Shown here: positions 35,056 to 46,701 of the stretch, piece after piece | Position numbering within the stretch: position 1 is the stretch's first letter | How the letters are laid out: every line of letters begins with the position of its first letter | Source of the DNA: Chamaecyparis obtusa | Lineage: Eukaryota; Streptophyta; Pinopsida; Cupressales; Cupressaceae | Length of the DNA stretch: 64,000 nucleotides | Assembly (NCBI GenBank): GCA_027943335.1 | Contig: BSBK01003554.1 | Coordinates: forward strand, 372,001-436,000 | Reading direction: 5' to 3' | Notes under the pieces: generated by a model | Told to the model about the DNA's origin: nothing | Databases searched by the model: none | The model's input: the letters and a program-made list of their open reading frames with translations, nothing else | Program-made: the position numbers and the translations under genes

Positions 35056-36166
35056 TGTTGGCAAGTTGTCTATATTGAAGTATATGACTTGATATAGTGT
35101 TGTGATTATGGCAACAAAGTCATATAGAAATTATAAGTCAACACACTTAGTGTAAAGATCAGAATTCAGTTAAGTTTTGAAGACTGGACAGTGTACAGAG
35201 TTCCTGCAGCTCAGAGCATCAGTGTATGTGTGTACGGATGAATTATGGTATGCGCCCTAGAAGTTAAGCTTGTTAGACTATACTTATGCTTATTCTATGA
35301 GCACATAAGTAGATATGCAAAGATGTGAAAGATACAGTCAGTTGAAGTTGCACAGCCAGTGTGTGCCAGTAGAGAATAGAGCATGGAGCCGACAGTTAAC
35401 ATTTTGGTTTGCGATTATAATTTAATGTTGTAAAGGCAATGTGCCCATTGTATTTAGGTTTCCGACATGTTTATATGTATAATTGTAAGCATGCTTAAGC
35501 CAATTCATTTGGAAGCATTGTTTGTAATTAGCTATAGGGTCGACCTAACTATTTTGTGTGTATGAGCATATAAATATAAGATGCGCCCATTATATTCGGT
35601 ATGGAAGTGATAAGAGAGTTGTGATAAGCAGAGAAGAGGTATGCAAAGATAACATAAGATGTATTAGAGCTTTGCTATAGGTCAAAGCATCAACACACCA
35701 AAGGAACTGATCTGACAAGTAGTGTCATAGTGATAGTTCACCTATAGATATAGTGTGTATCTGAAATCAAAAGGTTGTAGCCTTCACCATTTGAGCAGTG
35801 AGCTCTACGATAGTGAGTCCACTCCCCTAATAGGGATCATTGTAAAAGAATCCTAATAGGTTCCAACCCTTAACAAGGTCTACTGTACTTAAAGCATTGT
35901 AAAGCTACTCCTAATAGGGTAAAGGATCTTCTAACAAGGATCACAAAACACTAGTATAGAATATTAGTGGGTATCAAGTCCCACCAATATTTTTACCTAT
36001 TTGGGTTTCCCGATAACCATGTTGATTTCATGTTTCATGTTTATGTGAATGCTTATTTCAGTACTTAAGCATTTAAGTTCAGAATAAAGATTAAAGGGAA
36101 AAGTTAAAATATTGTGAACACTAATTCACCCCCCCCTCCCACCTCTCAGTGTTCCCATTCCTAACA
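35056..36166 (+). repeat. 5' LTR of the pol-less element
   Basis: 1111 bases, TGTTGGCAAGTTGTC..CATTCCTAACA, with a CCCCCCC run near its end. Closely similar to 41091-42210. A TATAAATATAAG box near 35569 could be the promoter TATA. Confidence 0.92.
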
Positions 36167-36168
36167 AT

Positions 36169-36181
36169 TGGTATCAGAGCT
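36169..36181 (+). other. Primer binding site (initiator Met tRNA type)
   Basis: TGGTATCAGAGCT, complementary to the 3' end of plant initiator methionine tRNA, two bases after the 5' LTR. Confidence 0.9.
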
Positions 36182-36220
36182 CTAGTCCTCAGAAAATAAG
36201 TTTAACCACTTGAGGAGATC

Positions 36221-37486
36221 ATGGACAAAGCAGAAATGAAACATCTAAAGAAGAATCTTGAAGCCGCTCTTGAAGACCTGGACAATTCAGAAAGAGAAAT
36301 TGAACTAAAAGAAAAAGTCAGTAATGCTCAATTAGTTATCAAAAGAATAAGAAAGGATTTGAAAGGATGCTCTAACAATGATCTTGAAGAAAAATTCAAG
36401 AAGTTGAATGAAGAAAATGCATCCTTATTAAGTCAGCTTGAAGAATTTGATGACAAACTAATGAACAATCAAGATGTCTATAATGAACAAGTCAAGGAGA
36501 ACCTTCAACTCAATGAGGAATTGAGGGAAGCCAACTTAGAAATCTTGGAGCTAAGGAATATCAAAGAAAGCTTGGAATCTGAATTGAAAAAGGTAAAGGA
36601 TCATATTGACAAATTACACACCAGTGCTAATTTAGTAGAATCTCAGTTGTATGCGAGAAGAGCCAAATGAGACACTAGCTGTATTTGATACAATGAAGCA
36701 CAAAATCAGATTGACAATATGCGAGCAAGAAAGGAAGAAAAAAAAGACTCTACTGATACTAAGAAGACTTAAGATCAAACCAAAGACAATGGTGGTCCTC
36801 CTAAGAATGAGTGCAAGCAAGTAGAATGAACTTGTTTTGTATGTAACAAGCATGGACACATTGCAAGTAACTATACAAAGGTAAGACCTTTTAATGGCTA
36901 CTATTATTCATGCAATAGATTTGGTCATAAAGCTATGAATTGCAAGACTAGCAAGAAGAATAGGATTTAGCAAGATCAAAGAAATTAGAATCAGTCAAAT
37001 GTAAGAAGTTCTCAGAATGTTACATGCCATAGATGTAACTATAATGGTCACACAGCAAAACAATGCAAAATGGTGACTGATGTCAATGCGCCGAGGAATA
37101 ATAGACCTCTAGTCATTTGTCACTCCTACAATAGGGCTGGACATATCTCAAAGTTCTGTAGATCAAGGACGCAAGGTTAGGAAAGCCCTAAAAAGACCGA
37201 AAAACCAATTTTGGATCCTGAAGGAGAAGTCAAGTTTATGAAAGCCTCAGAGGATGCGAGCTTGATTTGGTCAAAAGGAAAGAAGGACAAGGCTGATGAG
37301 AATGTATTGGATGCATCCCTAGTGGATGCACCATCTACACTTGCATGAATGGCCCTCAGGATCATAGGGGGAGCTAATTTAGCTCTAGACCCCTGTGTGG
37401 CTGGTATACTCATCCTCAAAGTATGCGTCTTTGGACTTAAGCTTTTGGATTGTATAGGAACCTTCATGCAAGAGCGCACATGCTGA
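36221..37486 (+). pseudogene. Gag-like gene with four CCHC zinc knuckles
   Basis: ATG at 36221 starts a coiled-coil-like charged protein (MDKAEMKHLKKNLEAALEDL; further Leu/Glu/Lys heptads to residue 149). The same frame continues to TGA 37484, interrupted by about nine stops (first TGA 36668) but no frameshift. The stops read as TGG to TGA, CAG to TAG or CAA to TAA. Four zinc-knuckle motifs lie at 36833-37160: CFVCNKHGHIASNYT, YYSCNRFGHKAMNC, CHRCNYNGHTAKQC and CHSYNRAGHISKFC. Only the third keeps all four ligands; each of the others has one Cys changed to Tyr. A nucleocapsid-like, RNA-binding role is inferred. The capsid portion is not typical of copia gag. Confidence 0.7.
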
Positions 37487-37793
37487 ATGTTAGTAGAACT
37501 CGAGTTGCAAATTTTGAAGTGACAACCTGGTTTACGCGACTTGCATTAATGGAAAATTTCTCACTTTAATTACATAGAAAGTTGTTTGTTTACTCATTGC
37601 ATTCAAATTCAGAGTGATTGGAGAGAAGATTGAGCCTTGGAAGTTGTTGTGAAGTCTTGGAGATTGATCTATTAGTGTTTGCAGTGCATTTGGTCAGTTG
37701 TAGAAAACCCTAGCTCATTGCACCGATTTAGAAGCTATTAGATTATCTCAAAGTTCAGTTGGAAAGCAATCAACAAGTAAGTCATGGACACTC

Positions 37794-40700
37794 CCATTGT
37801 TTATGATGTTGCTGAGAAGAAAAGATATGATTTCAAGAGGCACCCATTTAAATCAACCCTAGATGATTTAGAGGGAGCTTTCTCTTGCTTATGGGCGTCA
37901 TGCATGTGGAAGACATAAGGGCTTACATCTACTGTAAGAAAGAACCTGTTGGACTAGATAGGTTAAGGGCACACATGGATACCAGGTTGAAATAGGATAA
38001 AGCATTCATGGATGAATAAGCCAAATGGAATGATCACCCTATTGTTGAGTATGCTACGACATATGAATTCTATGAGACAGAGTGGATAAAGATCTTATTG
38101 AGTAGAATCCATGATGATCTATTTTGGATTGGAGATGTTCCAGTAAGAATCACAAGTGATCTGATACATGAGATGATAAACCTTTCTAGGACAGGCGCCA
38201 TCCTTCCAGTGGGCAAGGATGTTAGGAAAATGGTAGAGAAAGTATGTAATTCAAGGAGCGATAGGTGTGACATGACTATTGAGTCTATTGAGCAAGCAGA
38301 CATCAAATTGATGTCAATGATACTAGGTTACAAATTTAATATCACCAGCAGGGTGAATAGTGTGTCTGCAGGCACTATTCTAGCTACCATCAGACTAGTA
38401 AAGGAAGATGGAGAGTTCAACTTGTGTGAGATCTTTTGCACACAGTTGATAGATAACATCAAAGCTATCAAACATGACAAAACAAAGATATTCAGGTTTG
38501 GGTCCCTAATCATCTATATGTACCTTCATATAGTTGGAAGAGTTTCAAATTTGTATTTGGACAAGTCCATTCCAATAATGCCTCAGATACCCAAAAAAGC
38601 ATCCACAGAAAGCACACTAAGAGACTATGTCACATTGGAATTGAAGACCTTTAGAGCTAAGATACAGATGAGGTATAGGATTCCAGAAAGCATTGTAGAA
38701 AAATATAAGGATACAATATGCTTTATGGTGGAGATTGATACTACATGTATGGAAGCTGTTGAGCCTAGAACTAAGTGGATTTATCCACTTGGGTATGTGG
38801 TAGAGGAACAAGCTCCTGAAGCTTATGCATAGGTACTTCTGTCAGCCCCTAAACATCCTAATGAACCTAGGTGGGGAACCTATGAGGAAAAGACCAGAGA
38901 AGTTGATATAAATATTAACAGTGCAGCAACTAAAAGAAAGGTTGCAAAGGTCACTTCTGAGATCTTGAGAATACATGGTGTGTCTCAAGCATACCTTGAT
39001 AAAGAAATGGATGAAAAGATTTCCCTAGAATTGAAAAGCACAATAGAAGAAGAAGAAGAAGATCCTAAGTTGAAGAAGATGAAAACTGAATCAAATGACA
39101 GTCAAAAGGGTAAAGAAGATAATACTCCTTCTATTCCCAAAGAAACTATTGACCATACCACTCCTCTGGAGTATAAGCCAATAGTCAAGAGGAAGAAATA
39201 AGCTAGCACTAGTCATCCATCCTCATGAGCTACAAGGAGTAGGAAAATCATTCAAGCATATCCTAAGGCAGGATTCAGACCAAGCCTTAAAGTCTTGAGC
39301 GCAAGAATTATTGATGAGCGCAGAATTGATCAAGTAGGGAAGTATTATAATACATATAGTGAGATTGACAAATCAGAAATACATAGTATGATTGTCAAAC
39401 ATATTAAGAGGATCTAAGGATCAGAGAAAAAGTATTAGAGGATACTTTGCTAGTATGTTCTAAAGAAGAAGAGGCACTGATATTAAATTTGGTGAAACCG
39501 CATTTAAGGACAAAGATGAGAACTCTACACATTATGAGCAAAGACTATGAGTTGATAACAAAGGAAATAGAGAAGGCCCTTGAAAATGTGTTATTAGAAC
39601 AACACATAAAACCACCTACTACACCCATCACTCATGCACCTAGTAAGCAAGAAAAGGAAGCAGAGACCTTCAATGTACTGGTGAAAGGTCCTCAGGACTC
39701 AACGCCCATAATAGAAACTCAAACAGAGGTAGACAAGTCTGCACCCATCTCAAAATCACACGAAGGCAGCACTATTATCATAGATAATGTGGAGAGAGCC
39801 ATGGCAGCTACTGATATGGATTTGGACAAGTTTGAGGAAGCATTTGTTAGTACTAAAGAAGCTGAAATCTTATGCATCAATACACCTCCCACTCAGCAAG
39901 AAGAAGTACTCATAGAAGATGTATCTAATGAGAAAGAAGAAGAAAAGAAAGAAGAAGAGAAGAGAAGAAGAGAAGAGGAAAAAGAAAGTAAAGATGAAAC
40001 TTCTATGGAACTGGTCACAATGAAACAAGAAGTGATGGATAGCACTCTCATCACTCCCTCCTCAGCATTGTTGTCAAGTTTGACACCTGACACAAGCAGT
40101 TTGGACTCCTAGAAAGAAGAAGACCTGATTAAGTTCAACATCTTGGCTATGGAGAAGGAAAAAGAAAAACAAGTTATGAGGAATCCTCTCCTGGTAGAAT
40201 CAATGAATATTTTGAATAGTTTGCTGCCAGAAGATAAGAAAGTGCTAAAAGTACATTCGGTTGATGATGTGAGTTTAGTCCTCTCACATTTCAAAAGAAA
40301 ATTTTCTAGCCTAGAAGAATTTGCGTCCATAGTAGCAGAAGAGAAGTACTTAAAGAAGAGACTCAATGAACTAATGAGCAACTTTGCACTAGACTTGAAT
40401 TTTCTTAAGTCTGGTCAAGCATCCTTGAAAGAATTTGCTAATGAAGGAAGAAGGATCATTGCAGCATGCATGGATCAAGACAAGCTCACCAATGCTCATG
40501 TCAAGAAGATAAAAGAGGTAGAAGCAATGATTGAGTAGGTAAAGAATTCAGTGTCAGACACATCCACTGATGTGAACATGTTCAACAATGTCTACCAAGG
40601 ACAGTTAGACAAGATTGAGAAGGAAGAAATAGAGATAACAAGGATAAGGTCCAAACAGACTCAGTTGAGGAATGGTCTTGCACCCTCTTTAGACATCCTT

Positions 40701-40811
40701 AATCAGAATATAAAGGAGATTGATTCCACCATGGTAACTTATGATCATGGTCCCATCAGTGACTTGGAGAAGATGGAGAAGCTTCAATATGCATTATGCA
40801 CCCATCTCTAG
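37794..40811 (+). pseudogene. Unrecognised long ORF replacing pol
   Basis: Starts MDTPIVYDVAEKKRYDFKRH at 37794. A frame change follows near 37880, then a long stretch in one frame to about 39418 (longest clear part 38098-38832: IHDDLFWIGDVPVRITSDLI, LSRTGAILPVGKDVRKM, NSVSAGTILATIRLV). A second frame change near 39420 leads to a Glu/Lys-rich low-complexity part (KEEEKKEEEKRRREEEKE) and a predicted coiled-coil C-terminus ending at TAG 40809. With frame changes ignored it spans about 1000 codons. The W-GDVPVRITSDLIHEM type start recalls accessory ORFs of other plant retroelements, but I cannot name the family and see no enzyme motif. Confidence 0.55.
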
Positions 40812-40936
40812 ATAGTTAACTCTCTTATAACCTTTTGGAAGAAGGAGATCCAAAACCTCAAGATTGCATATCCAAATGTTTTCCCTAAGTGAGTATGTGT
40901 AGATACAGTTTTTTTATGCACCTTTATCATTAATGT

Positions 40937-40947
40937 CAAAGGGGGAG
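40937..40947 (+). other. Internal polypurine tract
   Basis: AAAGGGGGAG, 150 bases upstream of the 3' LTR, resembling the plus-strand primer of copia elements. The tract directly abutting the LTR (41079-41088) is the better positional candidate. Confidence 0.4.
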
Positions 40948-41078
40948 TTGTGTATATAATATGGAGTATAATATAGGGAGATATAAGATTATGTATAATA
41001 AATGTATAGAAGACAAAAAGTTTTTGTGTTAAGAGATAGTTAGCAACTTGGCCATATTCCTTTGTTGCCATCAATGAC

Positions 41079-41088
41079 AAAGGGTGAG
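41079..41088 (+). other. Polypurine tract before the 3' LTR
   Basis: AAAGGGTGAG lies just before the LTR start TGTTGG at 41091, as expected for plus-strand priming. Confidence 0.6.
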
Positions 41089-41090
41089 CT

Positions 41091-42210
41091 TGTTGGAAAG
41101 TTGTCTATACTAAATTATATGACTTGACATAGTGTTTTCATTATGGCAACAAAGTCATATAGCAGTTTGGAGTAAGCACACTTAGTGTAAAGATTAGAAT
41201 TCAGTTAAGTGTTGAAGACTGGATAGTGTATAGAGTTCCTGCAGCTTAGAGCATTAGCGCACATCTGTACGGATGAATTATGGTATGCACCTTGGAAGTT
41301 AATCTTGTTAGAATATACTTATTCTTAGTCTATGAGCACATAAGTAGATATGCAAAGATGTAAAAGATATAGTCAGTTGAAGTTGCACAGCCAGTGTGTG
41401 CAGGTAGAAAACAAAGCATGGAGCCGATAGTTAACATTTTGGTTTGCGATTATAATTTAATGTTGTAAAGGCCATGCACCCATTGTATTTAGGTTGCTGA
41501 CATGTTTATATGTATAATTGTAAGCACGCTTAAGCCAATTCATTTGGAAGCATTGTTTGTAATTAGTTATAGGGCCGACCTAACTATTTTATGTGTATGA
41601 GTGTATAAATATAAGATGCACCCATTATATTCGGTATGGAAGTGATAAGAGTGTTGTGATAAGTAGAGAAGAGGTATGCGAAGACAACATAAGATGTATT
41701 AGAGCTTTGCTAGAGGTCAAAGCATTAGCACACCAAATAAATTGATCTGACAAGCAGTGTCATAGTGACAGTTCACCTGCAGATATAGTGTGTGTCTAAA
41801 ATTAGAAGGTTGTAGCCTTCACCATTTGAGCAGTGAGCTCTAGGATAGTGAGTCCACTCCCCTAAAAGGGATCATTTTAAAAGAATCCTAACAGGGTTCA
41901 ACCCTTAACAAGGTCTACTGTACTTAAAGCATTGTAAAGCTACTCCTAACATGTTAAAGGATCTTCTAACAAGGATCACAAAACACTAGTACAAAATATT
42001 AGCGGGTATCAAGTCCCACTAGGGTTTTTAACTATTTGGGTTTCCCCATAACCATATTGGTGTCATGTGTTGATTTCATGTTTCATGTTTATGTGAATGT
42101 TTATTTCAGTACTTAAGCATTTAAGTTCAAAATAAAGATTAAAGGGAAAAGTTAAAATAAAGTGAACACTGATTCACCCCCCCTCCCTCTCAGTGTTCCC
42201 ATTCCTAACA
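41091..42210 (+). repeat. 3' LTR of the pol-less element
   Basis: 1120 bases, TGTTGGAAAGTTGTC..CATTCCTAACA, followed by the TTATG duplication. Relative to the 5' LTR it has scattered substitutions and a short insertion (GGTGTCATGTGTTGATTTCA region near 42060). Confidence 0.92.
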
Positions 42211-42215
42211 TTATG

Positions 42216-43421
42216 AGTGAAATTAGCCTTTCTTTTATAGGATTTGGCAAGGGTAGGGGGTGTGGTAGAGTTGATCATGATTAGGCTTGAGTTGAGTCTT
42301 TGGTTCCACCCTTTGAAGATAATTTAAATATTGTGTCCTCAAAGCTTGGGACAAGAAGACAAGATGAGTGGACAAGATTCTCTTTCAATTTGAGTGATTA
42401 AGATTGAATTTGGCTTGATGCATGTGAGATCTTTTCTTTAAATCCCATTGGTTGAGGCTTTTTCCTCCTATTTGGTTGTTGAGGGAAATTAGGATTTAAT
42501 TAATTGATTTTAATTCATTTATTTAGCCATGTGCACCCCTTGAATGGGTTAATTTGATTTAATTCAAAGTATACAATTAATTGAATTAATTGCACATTGA
42601 TTTAATAGTTTTTAATTGATCTTTTGACTTTAGATTTTGAATTATATTGAATTAAGACTCGATTTTAATTTTGATTGGCCAAATGTTTGTTTTGACTCAA
42701 TTGCCTTGATTTTGCCTTAGTTTTGCCTTGATTAATCACATGAATTATCATGTCCACTTTTCGGTGATTACAAATGCCCCTCTTTGAGTTGACGTGCGAA
42801 GCGTGTCAATTCAAAGAATGTCTTGATTTTACTGATGAAAGATCCTGATTCTGTTGATGGTTGATCTTGATGGTTGATAGAAGATGTAGTTTTCATGATG
42901 TTTGATATAGTTCTGATGGTTGTTTTGATTGATTTGAAGTCCTTGATGATCGATCTTATGTTAGTTCGATGCGATACTTGATTTGATGTGATTCGATATT
43001 TGATGCCCCTTTCGATTCATTAGCGAAAAATTTCTTGATAAAAGATTACGCTTTGATTTGATGGTCATTCTCCTAATTTGATGATGTTGTTGCTGATGTT
43101 GATTATCTGAGTGGTATGCCCCCTCAGAAATGAAATTCATGAAATTTGATAGATGTTTGAAAATTGTGATGGTTTAGGTCAATTTATGTTGATTAGGTCA
43201 ATTTATAATGAATTTCAAAATTTCATTTCTGATACTATCTTTGCATCTTTTTGATGACAAATGCCCCTGATTTGGAAGAATTGGTGAAAAATTTGGAGTT
43301 CCCAAGCCCCCTCTGGTGAAAGATTCCCTTTTTTGGTAAAAGGGGTAAAAAGTCATTTTCACTATTCATTTTCACTTTTACTTTGACTTTTTAAGCTCTT
43401 ACCTCCTTTGACTTTCTGACG
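42216..43421. other. 5' region of the PMD gene
   Basis: AT-rich, TTGAT-rich sequence with no ORF. It precedes the PMD start at 43422 and probably holds its leader and promoter, or part of the outer retroelement. Confidence 0.35.
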
Positions 43422-43496
43422 ATGTCTATCCCTATTCACAAGCATAGATTTGAGCGTGGGCAATGGTATCAGCGGCCACTGAACTACGGACCTCCA
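43422..43496 (+). pseudogene. PMD-domain gene, exon 1
   Basis: ATG at 43422 begins MSIPIHKHRFERGQWYQRPL and runs 25 codons to a GTAAGT donor at 43497. The next exon in phase begins at 56181, after an intron now holding a 12-kb Ty3/gypsy element. The pairing of this exon with 56181-58046 is inferred from phase, splice signals and the flanking position of the insertion. Confidence 0.5.
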
Positions 43497-43836
43497 GTAA
43501 GTGCCTGAACTTCTTGATTTTGTCAATTTATGAATTTAATTTCTAGAAAATTGAATTTTTGTTGTAAAACCCTTTGATTTTTCCTTTTTATTTTCCAAAT
43601 AGCACTTTTACACATTTAAACAATGCTTTTACCTCTCAAGTAGATCTTCCGCATTTTTATCCAGCACTTTCGTGCTTTAGAACAGTGTGTTTACATGCCT
43701 ATTCTTGGTCCTAGACCGCTTTTGCCTTGTTAAATAGCACGTTTAATGTTGATTTTGTTGTTGCCAATTAGAATAGCGCTTCTAAATTTTAAAACATGCT
43801 TCTAAATTATTTTAGCACATTTTCCTAAAATGGCAC

Positions 43837-46605
43837 TATTACCCAAATTTTCATGTCCATTCAAATTTGGCTGAAAACCATACCCAGGCCTCTATTTTTA
43901 CCATATCTACCATCCTTGAAATTTTCATGGATTTATCTCCTGTTCTTTGGCCTCTACAAATTTGTTATCTCCCTGGTCTACAGTTGAAAAGTTTGAAAAA
44001 GTAGTTGTTATATCCCAAAAAATTCCAAAAGGCCCTAAAAAACCCTAAGCCTTGTTATATTTTCATGTTACTTTATTCTGGTCACTTAAGTCACCCAATT
44101 TGCAAGTGCCTTTATTAAACCCTTTAGTCGCCAAGTCTCTAATTCCTAGCGGTTAACACATTAACACTCAACGATCCCGCGAGCGGTTACCATTTAAGCT
44201 GGCAGTCTTGTTTCAGCGGCCAGGTCAAGATTCTTGATTTGATGGTTGTCGCATGATCTCATAGGGTCAGAAGATTCCTTGAGATCTTGCGATGATCGTC
44301 GATCTCTTCTGCCTATAGAGTCCAATGTGTCAGTGGGATCGATGCCACCTCATCATATTTGGCAGCTCCTGATTTGTTGGCGGTGTCTGATTTGGCAACT
44401 TGTCAGTGGGGCCATCTTCTTTGGTAGGTTAAGTCCTGATTTAATTATGTGGTCATCGTTATATTGGGGGCTCAAGGTGCACGTGTGTTACCACAATGAT
44501 ATAGCGACAGTCGTAGATCTTACTTTATCACCTGGCTTCTGGCAGTGGGTCCTGTGTCAGAGACAGATGCGACATGGATCCATTTCGGTGGCTTGTGATT
44601 GGCTGAGGTTGAATATAGGTGGAAGGTTGTCAGTGGGGCTGGGCCCTTTCAGCAGTCAGGGGTTCTAACATCTATAGAGGATTGACGACCAGTGTATCAT
44701 CGCAAGGGTTTGTGTCAGGGATTGTGATCTTACGATAGCCACCAATCTTTGTTTGTGTCAGAGCTCCCTTTGGTGGGTCCTTATATGCTAACATGCTCAA
44801 ATTTGGTTGGTCCACGTGGTGATGACTGGATCTATCGTGGGTCTATTTGTCAAAGGGGTCCTAGTCTAAAAGGATCTAGTGGCTGGCATAAAAGTGTGAG
44901 GAATATTTTGGGGCTATGAGATCATACACCTGCCGTTAGATCGATATCTCAAGAAGTGGGTTTGATGTCAGAAGGTTGCAACATGTATCTGAAATGGTGT
45001 AGTTCAATTGGTTGTTTGATGTGTAACGTGGTCGATGTCAGTGGACCTGTGGGGTCAAGGGTTTCTAAGGAAGGTAAAACGTGATCAGATCTCACGGCTG
45101 TCATTACACCACGGGCTTAAAGTGCTCGATCGTTATGATGGCGGTATAGCAATAGCCATCCGATGGTGTTCTCAAGGACATGGGTTTGATGACTTGCCAG
45201 AGATGCTGATTTGCTCATTTTCTATTAGTTGCTGACTACCGTAGTGGTGGTTGACTTGTTAGAAAGGGTTTTAGACTATTTTAAAGGGCACATCTGGGCT
45301 GTTCATCTGCCGGGAAGGTTATTCATCGACGGTTACATTTTAAAATATATGTGCTAGCCATTAATATTTGAATTTGAATATCTCTATGAGGGTTTTTGCT
45401 AGGGTTTTACATTCTTTCAGCCATGCATGATGTCGGTTAGCTCAGGAATTGATTTCTCAGGAAGGTTGTGATTGAGAGGGTGATGGAGGTGATTGTTGGT
45501 TGGTGTTGTAGGGTACTGTGCCATGTTCTCACACCAAGAAGTGATGAAAAGAGTTGCTACCACCTTTTCAATAGTACCTCTTCCAAGGAAATAGATCAAA
45601 TTTGAAGCCTTCATGGCTTAGTGGAGTTGTAGGTGGGTAGCTGGGTCAAAGTTGTTGTGTCTGCAGGTGGAATCAATCCAGGATCAACACACAAAGAGAA
45701 AGATCTGATTTGATGACCGGTTCTCATAATATTTCATGATGGCTTATTAGTACCTTTAGGGTTTGATATTATTATGGATCTGTAACCCTAGTTAGGTTAA
45801 TTTTGACTCCTACCTGCATGCAGTTGAGTATGTATATATTGTTTTGGAGCCTTTAGTGCTAGGAGTTGGACAATTTGTAGAAGAAAATTCACCTTTTCAA
45901 AAAGGCCATATGTGATATTATTTCTACCCTCTGGCTCATACAGTTGAATTTCTCCCATTGATGATTCAAATATTGTAGAGGTATTTTGTGACAATCCTTC
46001 ATGTCCCTATGCTTCCTTGTTTGGATTATCTCTTATTGGATCAAAGTATATGCATGTTTTCAGTGATTATTTTAGGGTTCCTGATCCCTCTTGCTTTCTA
46101 GAATTTTGTTTGTTACTATGTTTGATTTGATTTAAATGTTCTTGTGGGTATACTTCAGCCCCTTAATAGTCTTGTCTCAATCCTACACCGAGTTGTAGAA
46201 GTGAATGTCTATTTGTAGGTCATAAGTTGTGTCTTGTTCTCAGGCCCTCTTATGAAATACTTATGGAAGCCTATTCAGTAAGTTGTGACCCACTAGACTT
46301 GAACTTTTCATTGATCTCATTCCTACATACTGAGATCCAAACCCTAGTTTTGGTGCATCACCTATTAGGTAGTTTTCTTTCAAGTCATTTTCCTTACAAG
46401 CATTCTTTCTATCCATTTCCCTCCAAAAATTTTACTTCCATGTCTAAAAGCAAATTAGGGTGATTATCCAAGAGGAACTAGCCTAGAACCTAGAGGTTTC
46501 ATCTCAGTTAGCAAAGGTCCCACATCCTCGAGATGATTCCCATGTTATACTGAGTTATCAAGACTATGAGAACTTGAGACTAGGGTGCAAACTCAGTGTA
46601 TAACA
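43837..46605 (+). repeat. 5' LTR of the Ty3/gypsy element
   Basis: About 2769 bases, homologous to 53041-55808 from ACCCAAATTTTCATG to GTGTATAACA. Short open frames (for example 44246-44668) occur in both copies but carry no recognisable domain. Confidence 0.92.
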
Positions 46606-46607
46606 AG

Positions 46608-46628
46608 TCTGGCACACCCAGTGGGACC
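46608..46628 (+). other. Primer binding site candidate
   Basis: TCTGGCACACCCAGTGGGACC directly follows the 5' LTR. It resembles the TGGCACGCCCGGTGGGACC-type site seen after LTRs of some plant Ty3/gypsy elements. The exact tRNA was not assigned. Confidence 0.55.
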
Positions 46629-46701
46629 ACTAGAAGTTATTCAAATTCAAAGATATGCTATCTTTGATATGCAAATTGCATAGTGCTAGCTTTTAGAAGT
46701 C

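Larger units (their letters stand above)
35056..42210 (+). mobile_element. LTR retrotransposon lacking pol, with large unknown ORF
   Basis: Complete structure: 5' LTR 35056-36166 and 3' LTR 41091-42210, both starting TGTTGG and ending CCTAACA. Also a primer site TGGTATCAGAGCT at 36169, a purine tract before the 3' LTR, and a TTATG duplication. The internal 4.9 kb encodes a gag with zinc knuckles and a long second ORF. No reverse transcriptase (YxDD), integrase (DDE) or protease motif is readable in any frame. Mobilisation would have to be in trans. The initiator-Met primer site and gag style suggest Ty1/copia affinity, which is inference. The LTRs differ by numerous scattered substitutions, so it is not recent. 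Confidence 0.88.

Noticed and set aside
38098..38832. The long ORF of the pol-less element as a diverged reverse transcriptase
   Set aside because: No YxDD, LPQG-like or other RT motifs could be found in any of its frames.
44246..45235. Open frames of 140 and 66 codons in the 5' LTR, partly repeated in the 3' LTR
   Set aside because: They lie wholly inside LTRs and have no domain; conservation between the copies only reflects LTR identity.
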